Assembly: GCA_029721515.1 (NCBI GenBank)
Contig: CM056559.1
Location: 23,095,565-23,159,564 of the forward strand
Length of the DNA: 64,000 nt
Source of the DNA: Synanceia verrucosa
Lineage: Eukaryota > Chordata > Actinopteri > Perciformes > Synanceiidae
Direction of reading: 5' to 3'
Shown here one piece after another: positions 41,301 to 44,852 of the stretch; the first letter of the stretch is position 1; every line of letters begins with the position of its first letter. The translations under genes and the position numbers were made by a program. The notes under the pieces are model-generated. The model was not told the DNA's origin. It searched no databases and saw only the letters and a program-made list of their open reading frames with translations.

Positions 41301-43512
41301 CTAATTTGCTCTGTTAAATATGGGAACCAATCTGTAAGAGGGATACGAGAGCATTAGAAATACCATAAAGTCACTGAACCGAATCAGAGTGCCTCTCCCT
41401 CTCTTTCTCTGCCTCTTATCTAATTACTTAAAGCTCAAGCAGACAGCTGTTAATGGTGCTTTATGAGTCAGTTAAGGTATTAAATCTGACCTGGTTTATC
41501 TTGGTTTCCTAATCAGACTGCCAAATGCAAGTAGTATATTTATGTAGTATACACACTGTATATACTCCAGTATATACAGAAGAGTGTATACTATATACAG
41601 TATATACTCTTCCATAGACCTGGTCCATCATTCAGCTTCTTCACAGTAAAGAAAGATAACTCAATAACTTCCCTGACAGTGATAGCAAAGATAACATTGT
41701 AATATTCAGCTCCTTATTACATTATGTTCCACACATTTTCCTGACAGCAACTATTAAATCAAATATATTCACTCCTGGAGGAAATTTGGTATTACATTAA
41801 AATAAAAGTTTTGAATGTGAATCATAGCAGCAGAAGGGCCCGAGGTGAGCAACCATGTGATTTTAATGAATTTAATGCCCCATGCTGTTAATTTAAACTG
41901 AGATGAAGCTGGCTTCATTTGCTGAGGCCTCCATAGTCTGGTAATATCCTCTTTGTTATTTACATTCACTTGAAAATAAATTAAAGCTGCAATAATCAAT
42001 GTTTTTATATAGGATGATCAATAGAAGTGACTTCCTGCGATATAACATTTGCTTCTTCTAGTGACAAACCCTGATAATTTGCCTCCAAACCAAAACTTTT
42101 TAACGTCTTTCAGCTCATTGCTTCAGTTATACGACCCACAACTTCACTGTCTTTTTTCGCTGCTGTCTCAGCAAAATGTTTTCAGTCTGGAGTCTCAGTC
42201 TCACTTTCAGTCTTTCAGATGGCTTTTTCATGGTGAAAGTCTAAAAATATAGACAATGCATGGAAATATTTATACACTGTTTACTTATCTAAGTTAGTTA
42301 GTCATGTATTTTGAACATACTATTGTTTACTCATATACATTTGCTCCCTACTCAGTTTTGACATATTTTTCTATTTATTCTACTTGACACACTTGTTTAC
42401 TGATGTCACTGGTCCTTATTTTTAAATATAGGCCCTTATTGTAACATAACTATCCACTTTGCTGCTGTAATAATGTCCATTTCCCCATTTGTACGACAAA
42501 TAAAGGATTTTCTTACTTTATTGACATCAAGTTAACATAAGACCGCTGGCTAACAAACTACATACTCTTCACCTTTACTTAATTTTTTTTGTTCCCTACC
42601 AACTTCATTACAGTTGTACATGTCCACTTTGGGATTGTGACCAATCACTGCCATTCTTTCATACTAAGACATTGTTGGTGTCTTTGGATGATCTGATATC
42701 ACCAAGTACTTAACAGTGCTGGACAAATGTCAAAGTTTTTAGAGTTAGGGTAAGGATTAGGGTTAGTGGTCCAGGACTATTGTGGTGGTTGTCCAGGATT
42801 GTTAATTACTTGGTGATATCAGATCATGTGGTGTCTTTATAGCTTCTTATTGCCTCCAAGTAGCCAAACAAATCAGTGCCTGCATACTGTGGTGTTTTCA
42901 TGAGTGACATGTTAGAATATCACTGAGTATTTGGAGAAAATCTGTCACTGACCTAAACCACAATTATTACTTGTTTGTCTCCCAGGAGGAGAGCTGGTCC
43001 ACCTGCCGCCTTACCTCCGCATGGACTTCCTGTTGAACCGTGGTGGGCCACTGGCAGCCCGAGGAGGAGGTGTCAGCAGCAGCAGTGGCAGCAGCAGCAG
43101 TGGAGGAGGTGGAGGAGGGGGAGCAGGAGCAAGTGGAGGTGGTGCTGGTGCTACAGGGGAGACAAGAGGAGTGGGAGGAGGTGGAGGAGGAGCCATGGGC
43201 CAGACCTGCTTAGAGCCCCAGAGAAGTCGTACCCTGAAGAGGCCGCCTCCCATGGAGCCCACCCCTATGGAAGTGCCGTCACCCAGGGAGGTGCAGCAGT
43301 GGCAGCCAGGAACTGCCTCCACCCTACCCCACAGGGATGTCCGGGAGAGGGGAGAGGCCCGGGGTGAGGTCCGGGCAGAGGTCCCCTCCTCAGGAGACCT
43401 AGCCCAAGCACAGGCTGCCAAGCTCAGCACTTCCCAGGAGTCCCTGCTGGACTCCAGAGGACACCTGAAACAGAGCAACAACCCCTATGCCAAGTCTTAC
43501 ACTCTGGTATAA
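3184..43512 (+). CDS. dscam: dscam, 3' majority of the gene (30 coding exons, 5' end outside window)
   Basis: This is a type I neuronal adhesion receptor of the immunoglobulin superfamily; the vertebrate family acts in homophilic recognition, self-avoidance and synaptic targeting at the plasma membrane. Thirty exons, all with GT-AG borders, join in frame and total 5,717 nt (about 1,904 codons plus stop). Order: Ig2 (second half), Ig3-Ig9, FN1-FN4, Ig10, FN5, FN6, transmembrane helix, cytoplasmic tail. This is the unique Dscam layout, with Ig10 between FN4 and FN5. The tail (LRMDFLLNRGG, LLDSRGHLK, NPYAKSYTLV) matches vertebrate DSCAM; DSCAML1 differs over this region although it also ends YTLV. 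Human DSCAM is about 2,012 residues, so roughly 150 N-terminal residues are missing to the left. Whether this is the a or b teleost copy is not resolved. Exon entries follow. Confidence 0.96.
3331..4855 (+). other. dscam intron between Ig2 and Ig3 exons
   Basis: Contains one copy of the dispersed TTAA-element (3751-4054). The rest is unannotated AT-rich sequence. I found no second Ig3-like exon. Confidence 0.7.
3751..4054 (+). mobile_element. TTAA-element copy 1 (5'-truncated, decayed)
   Basis: Shares the family core: GTGACAGCG..TTTTTGG, ACCCACAGAATATTTT, CTGAAAACAGTGAATAGCTC, AGAGGTAGAGTAGAGGACAC and GATCTCTGTGGCATATACCG. Both terminal repeats are lost. Same orientation as the other copies. 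Confidence 0.85.
4856..5134 (+). CDS. dscam: dscam exon: Ig3
   Basis: One exon codes the whole domain: DPTNAEPGILDG leads into VELPCKASGYP (first cysteine), YRWLKD (core tryptophan) and the DSGTYVCEVWN tail (second cysteine), ending GRLYVK. The last base C joins AG of the next exon to make Gln. Acceptor CTTCCAG, donor GTAAGT, phases 1-1. Confidence 0.97.
5135..6186 (+). other. dscam intron between Ig3 and Ig4 exons
   Basis: AT-rich. Holds an (ATT)n tract (5298-5346) and a decayed piece starting TTAGGGGTGGGAAAAA at about 5466, resembling one end of the AGGGGTGGG-type element seen whole at 58767-59194. No exon is seen. Confidence 0.65.
5298..5346. repeat. (ATT)n microsatellite
   Basis: About 16 uninterrupted ATT units, followed by degenerate TTTATT sequence. 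Confidence 0.95.
6187..6462 (+). CDS. dscam: dscam exon: Ig4
   Basis: Reads PLKAVVSPRKVKGSVGS, VSLSCSVSG (first cysteine), LSWYRNGE (core tryptophan) and GGAYQCFARK (second cysteine), ending VHVILE. The acceptor is TGCCTAG and the donor GTAAAG; phases 1-1. In Dscam crystal structures Ig1-Ig4 form the horseshoe module, so this exon supplies its last domain. Confidence 0.97.
6974..7003 (-). mobile_element. SINE 3'-body fragment, antisense
   Basis: TGGAGCCCATCCCAGCTGTC followed by TTAGGG is the reverse complement of the block CCTAAGACAGCTGGGATAGG that lies near the 3' end of the SINE copies at 22101 and 51346. Only about 30 bp remain. Confidence 0.6.
7039..7476 (+). mobile_element. TTAA-element copy 2 (near full length)
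   Basis: Starts TTACTCTTTGAGTG, a decayed form of the family end TTAACTCTTTGAGTGC, and runs through the full core to GTCGATGGCACTTAA. It keeps all internal blocks, including TCTCGATCGTCTCCACTTCC. Same orientation as the other copies. Confidence 0.85.
7715..8011 (+). CDS. dscam: dscam exon: Ig5
   Basis: Reads DGTPKILSSFSEKVV, FLVCNVKGTPPP (first cysteine), CTWSLDDDPV (core tryptophan) and GGVYRCTCSNSAG (second cysteine), ending QARINVRG. Acceptor CACCCCAG. The donor is GTGCTT, the weakest in the gene, yet the next exon supplies the expected GT CGA, so the junction reads VRG-RASIRPMKN. Phases 1-1. Confidence 0.96.
8012..8906 (+). other. dscam intron between Ig5 and Ig6 exons
   Basis: I see nothing beyond AT-rich sequence and a short imperfect GT stretch near 8490-8520. 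Confidence 0.7.
8907..9179 (+). CDS. dscam: dscam exon: Ig6
   Basis: Reads RASIRPMKNITAIAGRD with an N-glycosylation sequon (NIT), VHCRVIGYPYYSIKWYKNS (first cysteine and core tryptophan), FENNGTLKL and GEYNCKVMVQP (second cysteine), ending SVHVCVR. Acceptor CTTTTTAG, donor GTTAGT, phases 1-1. Near-identical to vertebrate DSCAM in the VIGYPYYSIKWYKN block. Confidence 0.97.
9180..10508 (+). other. dscam intron between Ig6 and Ig7 exons
   Basis: Holds a decayed dispersed repeat (9298-9413) and otherwise unannotated AT-rich sequence. No alternative Ig7 exon is seen. Confidence 0.65.
9298..9413 (+). mobile_element. Relic of a dispersed teleost repeat
   Basis: Opens with the reiterated TTAGCTTAGCTTAGCATCAA and closes with CCAAAATGTTGCACTGTTCC then TTTAA, the two ends I know from a repeat common in percomorph fish. 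The middle is much shortened. Recognition is from memory of the pattern, not from a search. Confidence 0.45.
10509..10787 (+). CDS. dscam: dscam exon: Ig7
   Basis: Reads PPYIQPFEFQRFTIGQRV, FIPCVVMSG (first cysteine), ITWQKDGRPIP (core tryptophan), VTVDNIDFTSSLRISNL and NGNYTCIARNEAAAVEHQ (sequon NYT and second cysteine), ending LIVR. Acceptor CTCTCCAG, donor GTGAGG, phases 1-1. Ig7 is one of the domains that is alternatively spliced in fly Dscam1; here it is a single invariant exon. Confidence 0.97.
11035..11154 (+). CDS. dscam: dscam exon: Ig8, first half
   Basis: Reads PPQFVVQPEDQDGIYGK, TVTLNCSAEGYPPP (first cysteine) and TIVWEHSKG (core tryptophan). Acceptor TGCACAG, donor GTACAT, phases 1-1. 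It joins the exon at 14799 across a 3.6-kb intron. Confidence 0.96.
11559..12380. mobile_element. Foldback DNA element with very long inverted arms
   Basis: The left arm (about 11559-11860) matches the reverse complement of the right arm (about 12080-12380). Left AATCTGTGTA pairs with right TACACCGATT. The shared block CGTTTTTCAAAACAAAAC, the GTTCCCAAAACCAAAA block, GGATAACA-CTCGTTT, CAAATGGAAAATGG and a GCAAATTTGTGG-type block follow in the same order. Divergence is moderate. There is no coding potential, so the element is non-autonomous; the superfamily is unassigned. Confidence 0.8.
13191..13223. repeat. (TG)n microsatellite
   Basis: About 16 uninterrupted TG dinucleotides. Confidence 0.95.
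14799..14978 (+). CDS. dscam: dscam exon: Ig8, second half
   Basis: Reads AGVPQFQPIPLNSGSRVQ, LLSNGSLLIKHVLEDDSG, FYLCKVSNDVGADVSKS (second cysteine of Ig8) and MYLTVK. The last base A joins TC of the next exon to make Ile, giving the conserved TVKIPAMITSYPNTT-type junction (V in place of I in the codon context). Acceptor TGTCCAG, donor GTAAGA, phases 1-1. Confidence 0.96.
16891..17350 (+). mobile_element. TTAA-element copy 3 (full length)
   Basis: Starts TGAACTCATTGAGCCCCAGC, a decayed left end, and finishes TATGTCAAAGAGTTAA, the matching right end. The core is intact, including GTACTATGTCTCTGAAAACA and CCAGAAGCCCCAAAATTACT. About 460 bp. Same orientation as the rest. Confidence 0.85.
17981..18037. 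repeat. (TG)n microsatellite
   Basis: About 28 uninterrupted TG units, the longest GT tract in the window. Confidence 0.95.
18769..18860 (+). mobile_element. TTAA-element copy 4 (5' fragment only)
   Basis: Begins TTAACTCTTTGAGTGCTAGC, runs through AAAACAGAAAGTGCCTTGTG and stops after the GAGTCATATTTTCAA block. It preserves the best left terminal sequence of the family. Confidence 0.8.
19863..19896. repeat. (AC)n microsatellite
   Basis: About 17 uninterrupted AC units. Confidence 0.95.
20122..20245. mobile_element. Dispersed teleost repeat fragment
   Basis: GCTAAACATCAGCATGTTAG, TCACTGTGAGC, CTGACGTTAGCATTTAGCTC and AGAGCTGCTC are blocks of a repeat I know as abundant in percomorph fish. 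A related piece lies in the opposite orientation at 54266-54438. Confidence 0.55.
22101..22462 (+). mobile_element. tRNA-headed SINE, copy 1
   Basis: The head has an A-box-like GGTGTAGTGGTTAGCACTG and a B-box-like GGTTCAAATCC, the two internal promoter parts of a tRNA-derived SINE. A body follows (TTTCTGTGTGGAGTTTGCAT, CCTCCCACCATCCAAAAACA) and a 3' end of TAAGCGGTAGAAAATGGATG then a short ATGG run. Sense orientation relative to dscam. The B box has drifted (CAA for CGA). Confidence 0.85.
23419..23615 (+). CDS. dscam: dscam exon: Ig9, first part
   Basis: Reads PAMITSYPNTTLATQGE, RMSCIAHGEKPI (first cysteine), VRWEKEERIINPE (core tryptophan) and VKEVADEVISTLV. It ends in phase 0 after GTG, just before GTGAGC. 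Reading on gives VSVHVF, not the family sequence; the exon at 24318 supplies IMPTVREDSGFF. Acceptor CGTCCAG. Confidence 0.95.
23616..24317 (+). other. dscam intron inside Ig9
   Basis: I see nothing in it besides unannotated sequence. Confidence 0.7.
24318..24414 (+). CDS. dscam: dscam exon: Ig9, second part
   Basis: Reads IMPTVREDSGFF, SCHAINSFGEDRG (second cysteine of Ig9) and IIQLTVQ. Phase 0 in, phase 1 out. Acceptor TTTGTAG, donor GTAAGA. The last G joins AA to make Glu and start the EPPDPP linker to FN1. Confidence 0.96.
24675..24803 (+). CDS. dscam: dscam exon: FN1, first half
   Basis: Reads EPPDPPEVEIREVKDR, ALRWTMGFDGNSPITGYD (the conserved tryptophan of a fibronectin III B strand) and IECKNKS. 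Acceptor TTCTTCAG, donor GTAGAC, phases 1-1. The following intron is only 96 bp. Confidence 0.96.
24900..25067 (+). CDS. dscam: dscam exon: FN1, second half
   Basis: Reads SWLSAQVTKDVSPQLN, ATIIDLHPSSTYNIRMVAKN (the fibronectin III tyrosine corner) and NPSNELTITTDEA. Acceptor TTCTTCTAG, donor GTAACC, phases 1-1. Confidence 0.96.
25068..25821 (+). other. dscam intron between FN1 and FN2
   Basis: I see nothing in it besides unannotated AT-rich sequence. Confidence 0.7.
25822..25892 (+). CDS. dscam: dscam exon: FN2, first part
   Basis: A short 71-nt exon reading APDGPPQDVSLEPTSPQS and IKVSWK with the FN2 B-strand tryptophan. Phase 1 in, phase 0 out. Acceptor TTCGCAG, donor GTAAAG. Confidence 0.95.
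25893..26473 (+). other. dscam intron inside FN2
   Basis: Holds an antisense LINE-like 3' tail (25947-26085). Nothing else is recognised. Confidence 0.7.
25947..26085 (-). mobile_element. LINE-like 3' tail, antisense
   Basis: On the minus strand it ends CAATAAACTTGTTTCTGATT followed by repeated CTGATT units, a terminal tandem typical of fish LINE 3' ends. On the plus strand this reads TCAGAATCAGAATCAGAAAC. No coding part remains. Confidence 0.65.
26474..26717 (+). CDS. dscam: dscam exon: FN2, main part
   Basis: Reads PPQKHLQNGVIRGYQVGYRE, the SPGGSHQFTIISLDTTGD loop, VLDNLKKFTQYSVVVQAANR (tyrosine corner) and AGTGPSSQQVVTKTLED. Acceptor CTGGCAG, donor GTGGGT, phase 0 in and 1 out. Confidence 0.97.
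26718..27395 (+). other. dscam intron between FN2 and FN3
   Basis: Holds a short LINE-like tail (27224-27285). No exon is seen. Confidence 0.7.
27224..27285 (-). mobile_element. LINE-like 3' tail, antisense (short)
   Basis: TTAGACTTGGACTTAACTTT, ATTGGTCCCTTTAGGATGAC and TCCCTCAGGGAA match the 3' end of a common fish repeat, reversed so that CCAATAAAGTT would lie near its end on the minus strand. Confidence 0.55.
27396..27542 (+). CDS. dscam: dscam exon: FN3, first half
   Basis: Reads VPSRPPENVLAVAKSPEVI, SLSWMPLPREALNG (B-strand tryptophan) and NLQGYRVIYWANLPDG. Acceptor CTGGTAG, donor GTACTC, phases 1-1. Confidence 0.96.
27543..28065 (+). other. dscam intron inside FN3
   Basis: I see nothing in it besides unannotated sequence. 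Confidence 0.7.
28066..28221 (+). CDS. dscam: dscam exon: FN3, second half
   Basis: Reads ELGEIRNVTTNQPSLELDG, LEKYTNYSIQVLAFTNAGDG (tyrosine corner, sequons NVT and NYS) and VRSEQIYVRTKED. Acceptor TTTGTCAG, donor GTATGA, phases 1-1. Confidence 0.97.
28467..28600 (+). CDS. dscam: dscam exon: FN4, first half
   Basis: Reads VPGPPAGVKAAASSSS, VVFVSWLPPLKLNGIIRKY (B-strand tryptophan) and IVFCSNLHPM. Ends in phase 0. Acceptor TTCCTCAG, donor GTAATA. The 171-bp intron that follows has no stop in this frame; see findings. Confidence 0.95.
28772..28925 (+). CDS. dscam: dscam exon: FN4, second half
   Basis: Reads VMSEFEASPDAYFYRIPNLA, RNRQYSIWVVAVTAAGHGNN (tyrosine corner) and SEKITVEPLAK. Phase 0 in, 1 out. 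Acceptor TTTTACAG, donor GTACAG. Confidence 0.96.
29113..29230 (+). CDS. dscam: dscam exon: Ig10, first half
   Basis: Reads APARILTFNGTVTTPWMKD, IVLPCKAVGDPPPTIKWLKG (first cysteine and core tryptophan). Ends with AA, which joins C of the next exon to make Asn. This is the Ig domain placed between FN4 and FN5, diagnostic of Dscam. Acceptor TTTTTTAG, donor GTAAGT. Next intron is 94 bp. Confidence 0.97.
29325..29491 (+). CDS. dscam: dscam exon: Ig10, second half
   Basis: Reads TNGTPTPVLVDGRRSVHG, NGSFIIRTVKAEDSGNY, SCVASNNWGSDEI (second cysteine) and TLNLQVQ. Acceptor GTCTCCAG, donor GTAAGA; phase 2 in, 1 out. Confidence 0.97.
29492..29902 (+). other. dscam intron between Ig10 and FN5
   Basis: I see nothing in it besides unannotated AT-rich sequence. 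Confidence 0.7.
29903..30001 (+). CDS. dscam: dscam exon: FN5, first part
   Basis: Reads VPPDQPRLTVTKTTTTSI, TLSWIPGDNGGSSIRG (B-strand tryptophan). 99 nt, phases 1-1. Acceptor GTCCTCAG, donor GTGAGC. Confidence 0.96.
30002..31043 (+). other. dscam intron inside FN5
   Basis: Holds a dispersed repeat fragment (30511-30625). No exon is seen. Confidence 0.7.
30511..30625 (+). mobile_element. Dispersed teleost repeat fragment
   Basis: GGATGGATCACCATAAAATT, CAGTACGGACATCCATGGTG and CCTGAGGATGAATCTTAATG are blocks I recognise from a repeat family very common in percomorph genomes. Only one internal portion remains. Confidence 0.55.
31044..31232 (+). CDS. dscam: dscam exon: FN5, second part
   Basis: Reads [40 protein letters not shown] (tyrosine corner) and AQNAVGPGRISEIIEAKTHG. 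Acceptor GTCCCAG, donor GTAGGG, phases 1-1. KTHG rather than KTLG is a small difference from human DSCAM. Confidence 0.97.
31233..31622 (+). other. dscam intron between FN5 and FN6
   Basis: I see nothing in it besides unannotated sequence. Confidence 0.7.
31623..31913 (+). CDS. dscam: dscam exon: FN6
   Basis: One 291-nt exon codes the whole domain: EPQFAKEHELFTSINSTR, RLNLVGWNNGGCPITSFILE, TTAQRTSLTKSYILYD, LQEATWYELQMKVTNSAGSA and FATLNADG. The segment VTNSAGSAEK (31850-31879) replaces VCNSAGCAEK of mammalian DSCAM, so two cysteines are absent; see findings. Acceptor GCTCCTCAG, donor GTGAGT, phases 1-1. Confidence 0.96.
31914..33220 (+). other. dscam intron before the transmembrane exon
   Basis: I see no repeat and no second transmembrane exon, unlike fly Dscam1, which has two alternatives at this point. 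Confidence 0.7.
33221..33397 (+). CDS. dscam: dscam exon: juxtamembrane, transmembrane helix, stop-transfer
   Basis: Reads STIPPLLKTGDPISDN, a GSGG linker, then a 22-residue hydrophobic helix (33292-33357, VVTITSVLVVAVLVFIMLMV) and the basic stop-transfer KRRRREQRLKRLR. Acceptor TTCCAAG, donor GTGGGT, phases 1-1. The extracellular stalk is more diverged from mammals than the rest. Confidence 0.97.
33292..33357 (+). other. dscam: Transmembrane helix of Dscam
   Basis: Twenty-two uncharged residues are followed at once by KRRRR, which sets the cytoplasmic side after the helix (type I topology). Confidence 0.93.
33398..33747 (+). other. dscam intron before the 31-nt exon
   Basis: I see nothing in it besides unannotated sequence. 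Confidence 0.7.
33748..33778 (+). CDS. dscam: dscam 31-nt exon, cytoplasmic
   Basis: Codes DAKSLAEMLM plus a split Ser (AG|T). The acceptor is CTTCACAG and the donor GTACGT. It is too short for an ORF scan but is required: the exon before ends LKRLR-G and the exon after opens with T AAG AAC, so the joined protein reads RLRDAKSLAEMLMSKNTRT, as in mammals. Skipping it would shift the frame (31 is not a multiple of 3). Confidence 0.95.
34029..34144 (+). CDS. dscam: dscam exon: cytoplasmic, membrane-proximal
   Basis: Reads KNTRTPDTVNKQQQTLRMHI, DIPRAQLLIEERDTMETI. Acceptor TGCTCAG, donor GTAGGA; phase 2 in, 1 out. Very close to mammalian DSCAM. Confidence 0.96.
34271..34420 (+). CDS. dscam: dscam exon: cytoplasmic
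   Basis: Reads DDRSTVLLTDNDFGETNKQK, SSTVTHTVHYQSLSQATGPL and VDVSDARPGT. Acceptor TTCCCTCAG, donor GTGAGT, phases 1-1. Confidence 0.96.
35001..35120 (-). mobile_element. LINE-like 3' tail, antisense
   Basis: AATTCAAGGATTCAAGGTGT, CAAGATTCAAGAGTCTTTAT and ACACATGTAACAAAATTTTG match the 3' end of a common fish repeat, reversed; its AATAAAGACTCTTGAATCTT end lies on the minus strand. Confidence 0.6.
35288..35350. repeat. (TA)n microsatellite
   Basis: About 31 uninterrupted TA units followed by a short CA run. Self-complementary, so it may extrude a cruciform and is prone to length change and assembly error. Confidence 0.95.
36516..36716 (+). CDS. dscam: dscam exon: cytoplasmic
   Basis: Reads NPTARRTAKAGPAAARSR, YASQWTLNRPHPTSSSHTLT, TDWRLPTPRATGSVDKESDS and YSVSPSQDT. 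Acceptor TTCACCAG, donor GTAGAC, phases 1-1. The arginine/alanine-rich start is slightly changed from mammals. Confidence 0.96.
36717..37324 (+). other. dscam intron in the cytoplasmic region
   Basis: Holds a dispersed repeat (36824-37032) and unannotated sequence. Confidence 0.7.
36824..37032 (+). mobile_element. Dispersed teleost repeat (retroposon 3' region)
   Basis: TCCCTCCTCTGTTGCTCTTC, CTGAGGTTTCTTCCGTTTC, CGATGTGAGGGTCGT, GTAAAGCCCTCTGAGGATAA and TTGTGATATTGGGCTATATT, then TTGACTTGAC, form a well-known fish retroposon 3' end. Family name not assigned. Confidence 0.65.
37325..37627 (+). CDS. dscam: dscam exon: cytoplasmic, most conserved block
   Basis: Reads [80 protein letters not shown] and PPKPQDVSRVMTMAVPKAHR. 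This block is shared almost unchanged by DSCAM and DSCAML1. PPKPQD is a short proline-rich stretch. Acceptor TTCTCAG, donor GTGAGG, phases 1-1. Confidence 0.97.
37831..37872. repeat. Degenerate AAT/AGC tandem
   Basis: Imperfect CAATAATAATAGTAGCAATA units, directly before TTAA-element copy 5. Confidence 0.7.
37881..38295 (+). mobile_element. TTAA-element copy 5 (full length)
   Basis: Starts TTAACTCATTGAGTGCCTTG and ends CATCAGAGTTAA. It lacks the short AGCCGTTTTTTAAAACAGGA block that copy 7 has near its left end, so there are at least two length variants. Confidence 0.85.
40038..40313. mobile_element. Small inverted-repeat DNA element (MITE)
   Basis: Left end TTAAAGGAATACTTCACCCA then CAAAATG; right end CATTTTCTGGGTGAAATATT then CCTTTAA. 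These are 27-bp inverted repeats with two mismatches, bounded by TTTAAA on both sides, 276 bp in all. The ends match a very abundant fish element. No coding potential. Confidence 0.85.
40501..40523. repeat. (CCTGA)n short tandem
   Basis: Four and a half CCTGA units in a row. Confidence 0.85.
41578..41613. repeat. AT-rich inverted repeat
   Basis: GAAGAGTGTATACTATATAC pairs imperfectly with AGTATATACTCTTC; related GTATATACT units precede it from about 41550. Confidence 0.75.
42431..42520 (+). mobile_element. LINE-like 3' tail, sense
   Basis: GCTGCTGTAATAATGTCCAT, TTCCCCATTTGTACGAC, then AAATAAAGGATTTTCTTACT is a typical fish LINE 3' end with its poly(A)-like signal and short terminal repeat. 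Confidence 0.55.
42686..42829. mobile_element. 144-bp inverted-repeat element with 9-bp target duplication
   Basis: Arms at 42688-42724 and 42791-42827 (37 bp) are reverse complements with a few mismatches; the outer end is ATGATCTGATATCACCAAGT. The direct repeat GGTGTCTTT lies on both sides (4277-style left copy at 42677-42685, right copy at 42830-42838). The centre carries TTAGGGTAAGGATTAGGGTT, a telomere-like motif. Confidence 0.8.
42986..43512 (+). CDS. dscam: dscam last coding exon, with PDZ ligand
   Basis: Reads GGELVHLPPYLRMDFLLNRG, a Gly/Ser-rich stretch (43063-43191), AMGQTCLEPQRSRTLKRPPP, MEPTPMEVPSPREVQQWQPG, then LSTSQESLLDSRGHLKQSN and NPYAKSYTLV-stop. The C-terminal YTLV (43498-43509) is a class I PDZ ligand; MAGI scaffold binding is reported for vertebrate Dscams. 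The Gly/Ser stretch is absent from human DSCAM. Acceptor GTCTCCCAG. Confidence 0.97.
43063..43191 (+). repeat. dscam: Coding GGN/AGC low-complexity tract
   Basis: Forty-three codons of which most are Gly or Ser, built from GGA, GGT and AGC runs. On the plus strand it has many short G runs, so it could form G-quadruplexes in DNA or RNA. Confidence 0.95.
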
Positions 43513-44380
43513 CACTGGGACACACACTGGACTGCTTCAGACAACAGGACTACTGCAGACACACTGGAGGAGGAAGGACAAGAGACAGAGGACAGGATGG
43601 ACAGTTCACCACAACAGAAATTGTTGTATATAGAGCCGTTTCCGACATGCGTCTGAAGTGGATGCTTTTCTTTCAGTCTGTCTTTCTTTCTTTCTTTCAC
43701 TCTATTCTTTCTTTCCTCTCTCGCTCTTCTTCTCTGTTGCTTTCTCACGTTTCATCCTCTCACACCTCGCTCCTCTTCTGAGGAATTTTCTCTCACAGTT
43801 TTATTTTCTACTCGAGTATTCTTTTATTCTAAAGTGAAAACATATGAGGATTGCCAAAATGATTTATTTAAAATTTGAGAAAGAGAAAAATACTATTGAA
43901 TTTATATCAAGGACAATTATAGTCATTATTATTATTATTACTATTATTATTATATAAAAGCAGAAAATATCTTTAAAAAAAAGTCAAGAAGGGAAAGGGA
44001 GGTGGAGGGGAACTCTGGAGCACTCTGCAGGAGAACATTGCTTTCTTAATTTATTTTTATTTTATTGTTGCAGTGTGATGAAATCTGTGATTGGGTAACT
44101 GACGGGGTTTTTAGCACTACGAAGAGCCAATAGAGGAGAAGAAGAGTGACGCCGGACACGACCGCCAATGCTGACCAATCGTAATGTTTTTCAACCTTTC
44201 TGACGACTGCATGGCGACTGATCAAATGACAATTAATAGGAATGGCTGGATATCCAAAAAAAAGAGAATTTTTGTCACACTATGAAATTATACAATGTGA
44301 ATATATATAAAGAGATCACTTTTATTTGTGGATATTACGGGGGAAATGATTTGGTTAATAAAGTCCTTAGTCATGTTTGC
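43513..44380 (+). other. dscam: dscam 3' UTR (extent inferred)
   Basis: Follows the stop codon directly. It includes a TTTC tandem (43679-43699), ATT tracts (43925-43955) and AT-rich sequence. The first clear AATAAA is at 44357-44362; the end is set a little beyond it. A second AATAAA at 45381 could mark a longer form. The length is inference only. Confidence 0.5.
44357..44362 (+). terminator. Candidate poly(A) signal of dscam
   Basis: AATAAA in GGTTAATAAAGTCC, 845 bp after the stop. Another AATAAA lies at 45381-45386. Confidence 0.5.
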
Positions 44381-44765
44381 ACACATCTGACTTTGATTCA
44401 TGTTGGTCAAGACGAATGTATGCCACTCTACTTCATTACCTTCACCCTTTTTATGCTTTCTATTAATACCATTTACACAAATCACACAGTAGTTCCAGTT
44501 GGTGAGATCTGAAATGGACCATCCTTAAATCTGAGTCTCAAAACTTAACACTCAGATCACCAGGAAACATGCTGAAAACTGGTAATATCAACTTAACTTT
44601 GGTTAAGTCATTTTGACATAATGTAAGTCGTGGTTTCCTAAGTTTTTGTTTAATGGGGTTTATAAATGAGTTCACAAATGAGTCTACTCCACTTTGAGAA
44701 AGAGGAGTAAAAATGATTCAGTATTTTACAAGAAAATGTCATAGAAAAAGCCTGAAAACCTGCAT

Positions 44766-44766
44766 A

Positions 44767-44810
<44 letters not shown>

Positions 44811-44852
44811 GTGTATATATACACATATATATGTGTATATATATATATATAG
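44766..44852. repeat. AC/AT alternating palindromic tract
   Basis: (AC)n leads into ACATATATATGTGTATATAT then ACACATATATATGTGTATAT, so the same ACATATATATGTGT palindrome occurs twice. It is alternating purine-pyrimidine throughout, suited to Z-DNA or cruciform formation. Confidence 0.85.

Larger units (their letters stand above)
37628..42985 (+). other. dscam last intron
   Basis: Holds TTAA-element copy 5, an inverted-repeat element (40038-40313), a CCTGA tandem, an AT-rich palindrome near 41578, a LINE-like tail and a 144-bp element (42686-42829). No exon is recognised across 38296-40037 or 40524-42430. Confidence 0.65.

Noticed and set aside
3184..43512. The gene might be dscaml1
   Set aside because: The tail LRMDFLLNRGG, TCLEPQ, LLDSRGHLK and NPYAKSYTLV, and Ig5-Ig7 sequences, fit DSCAM; DSCAML1 shares only the final KSYTLV and the [14 protein letters not shown] block.
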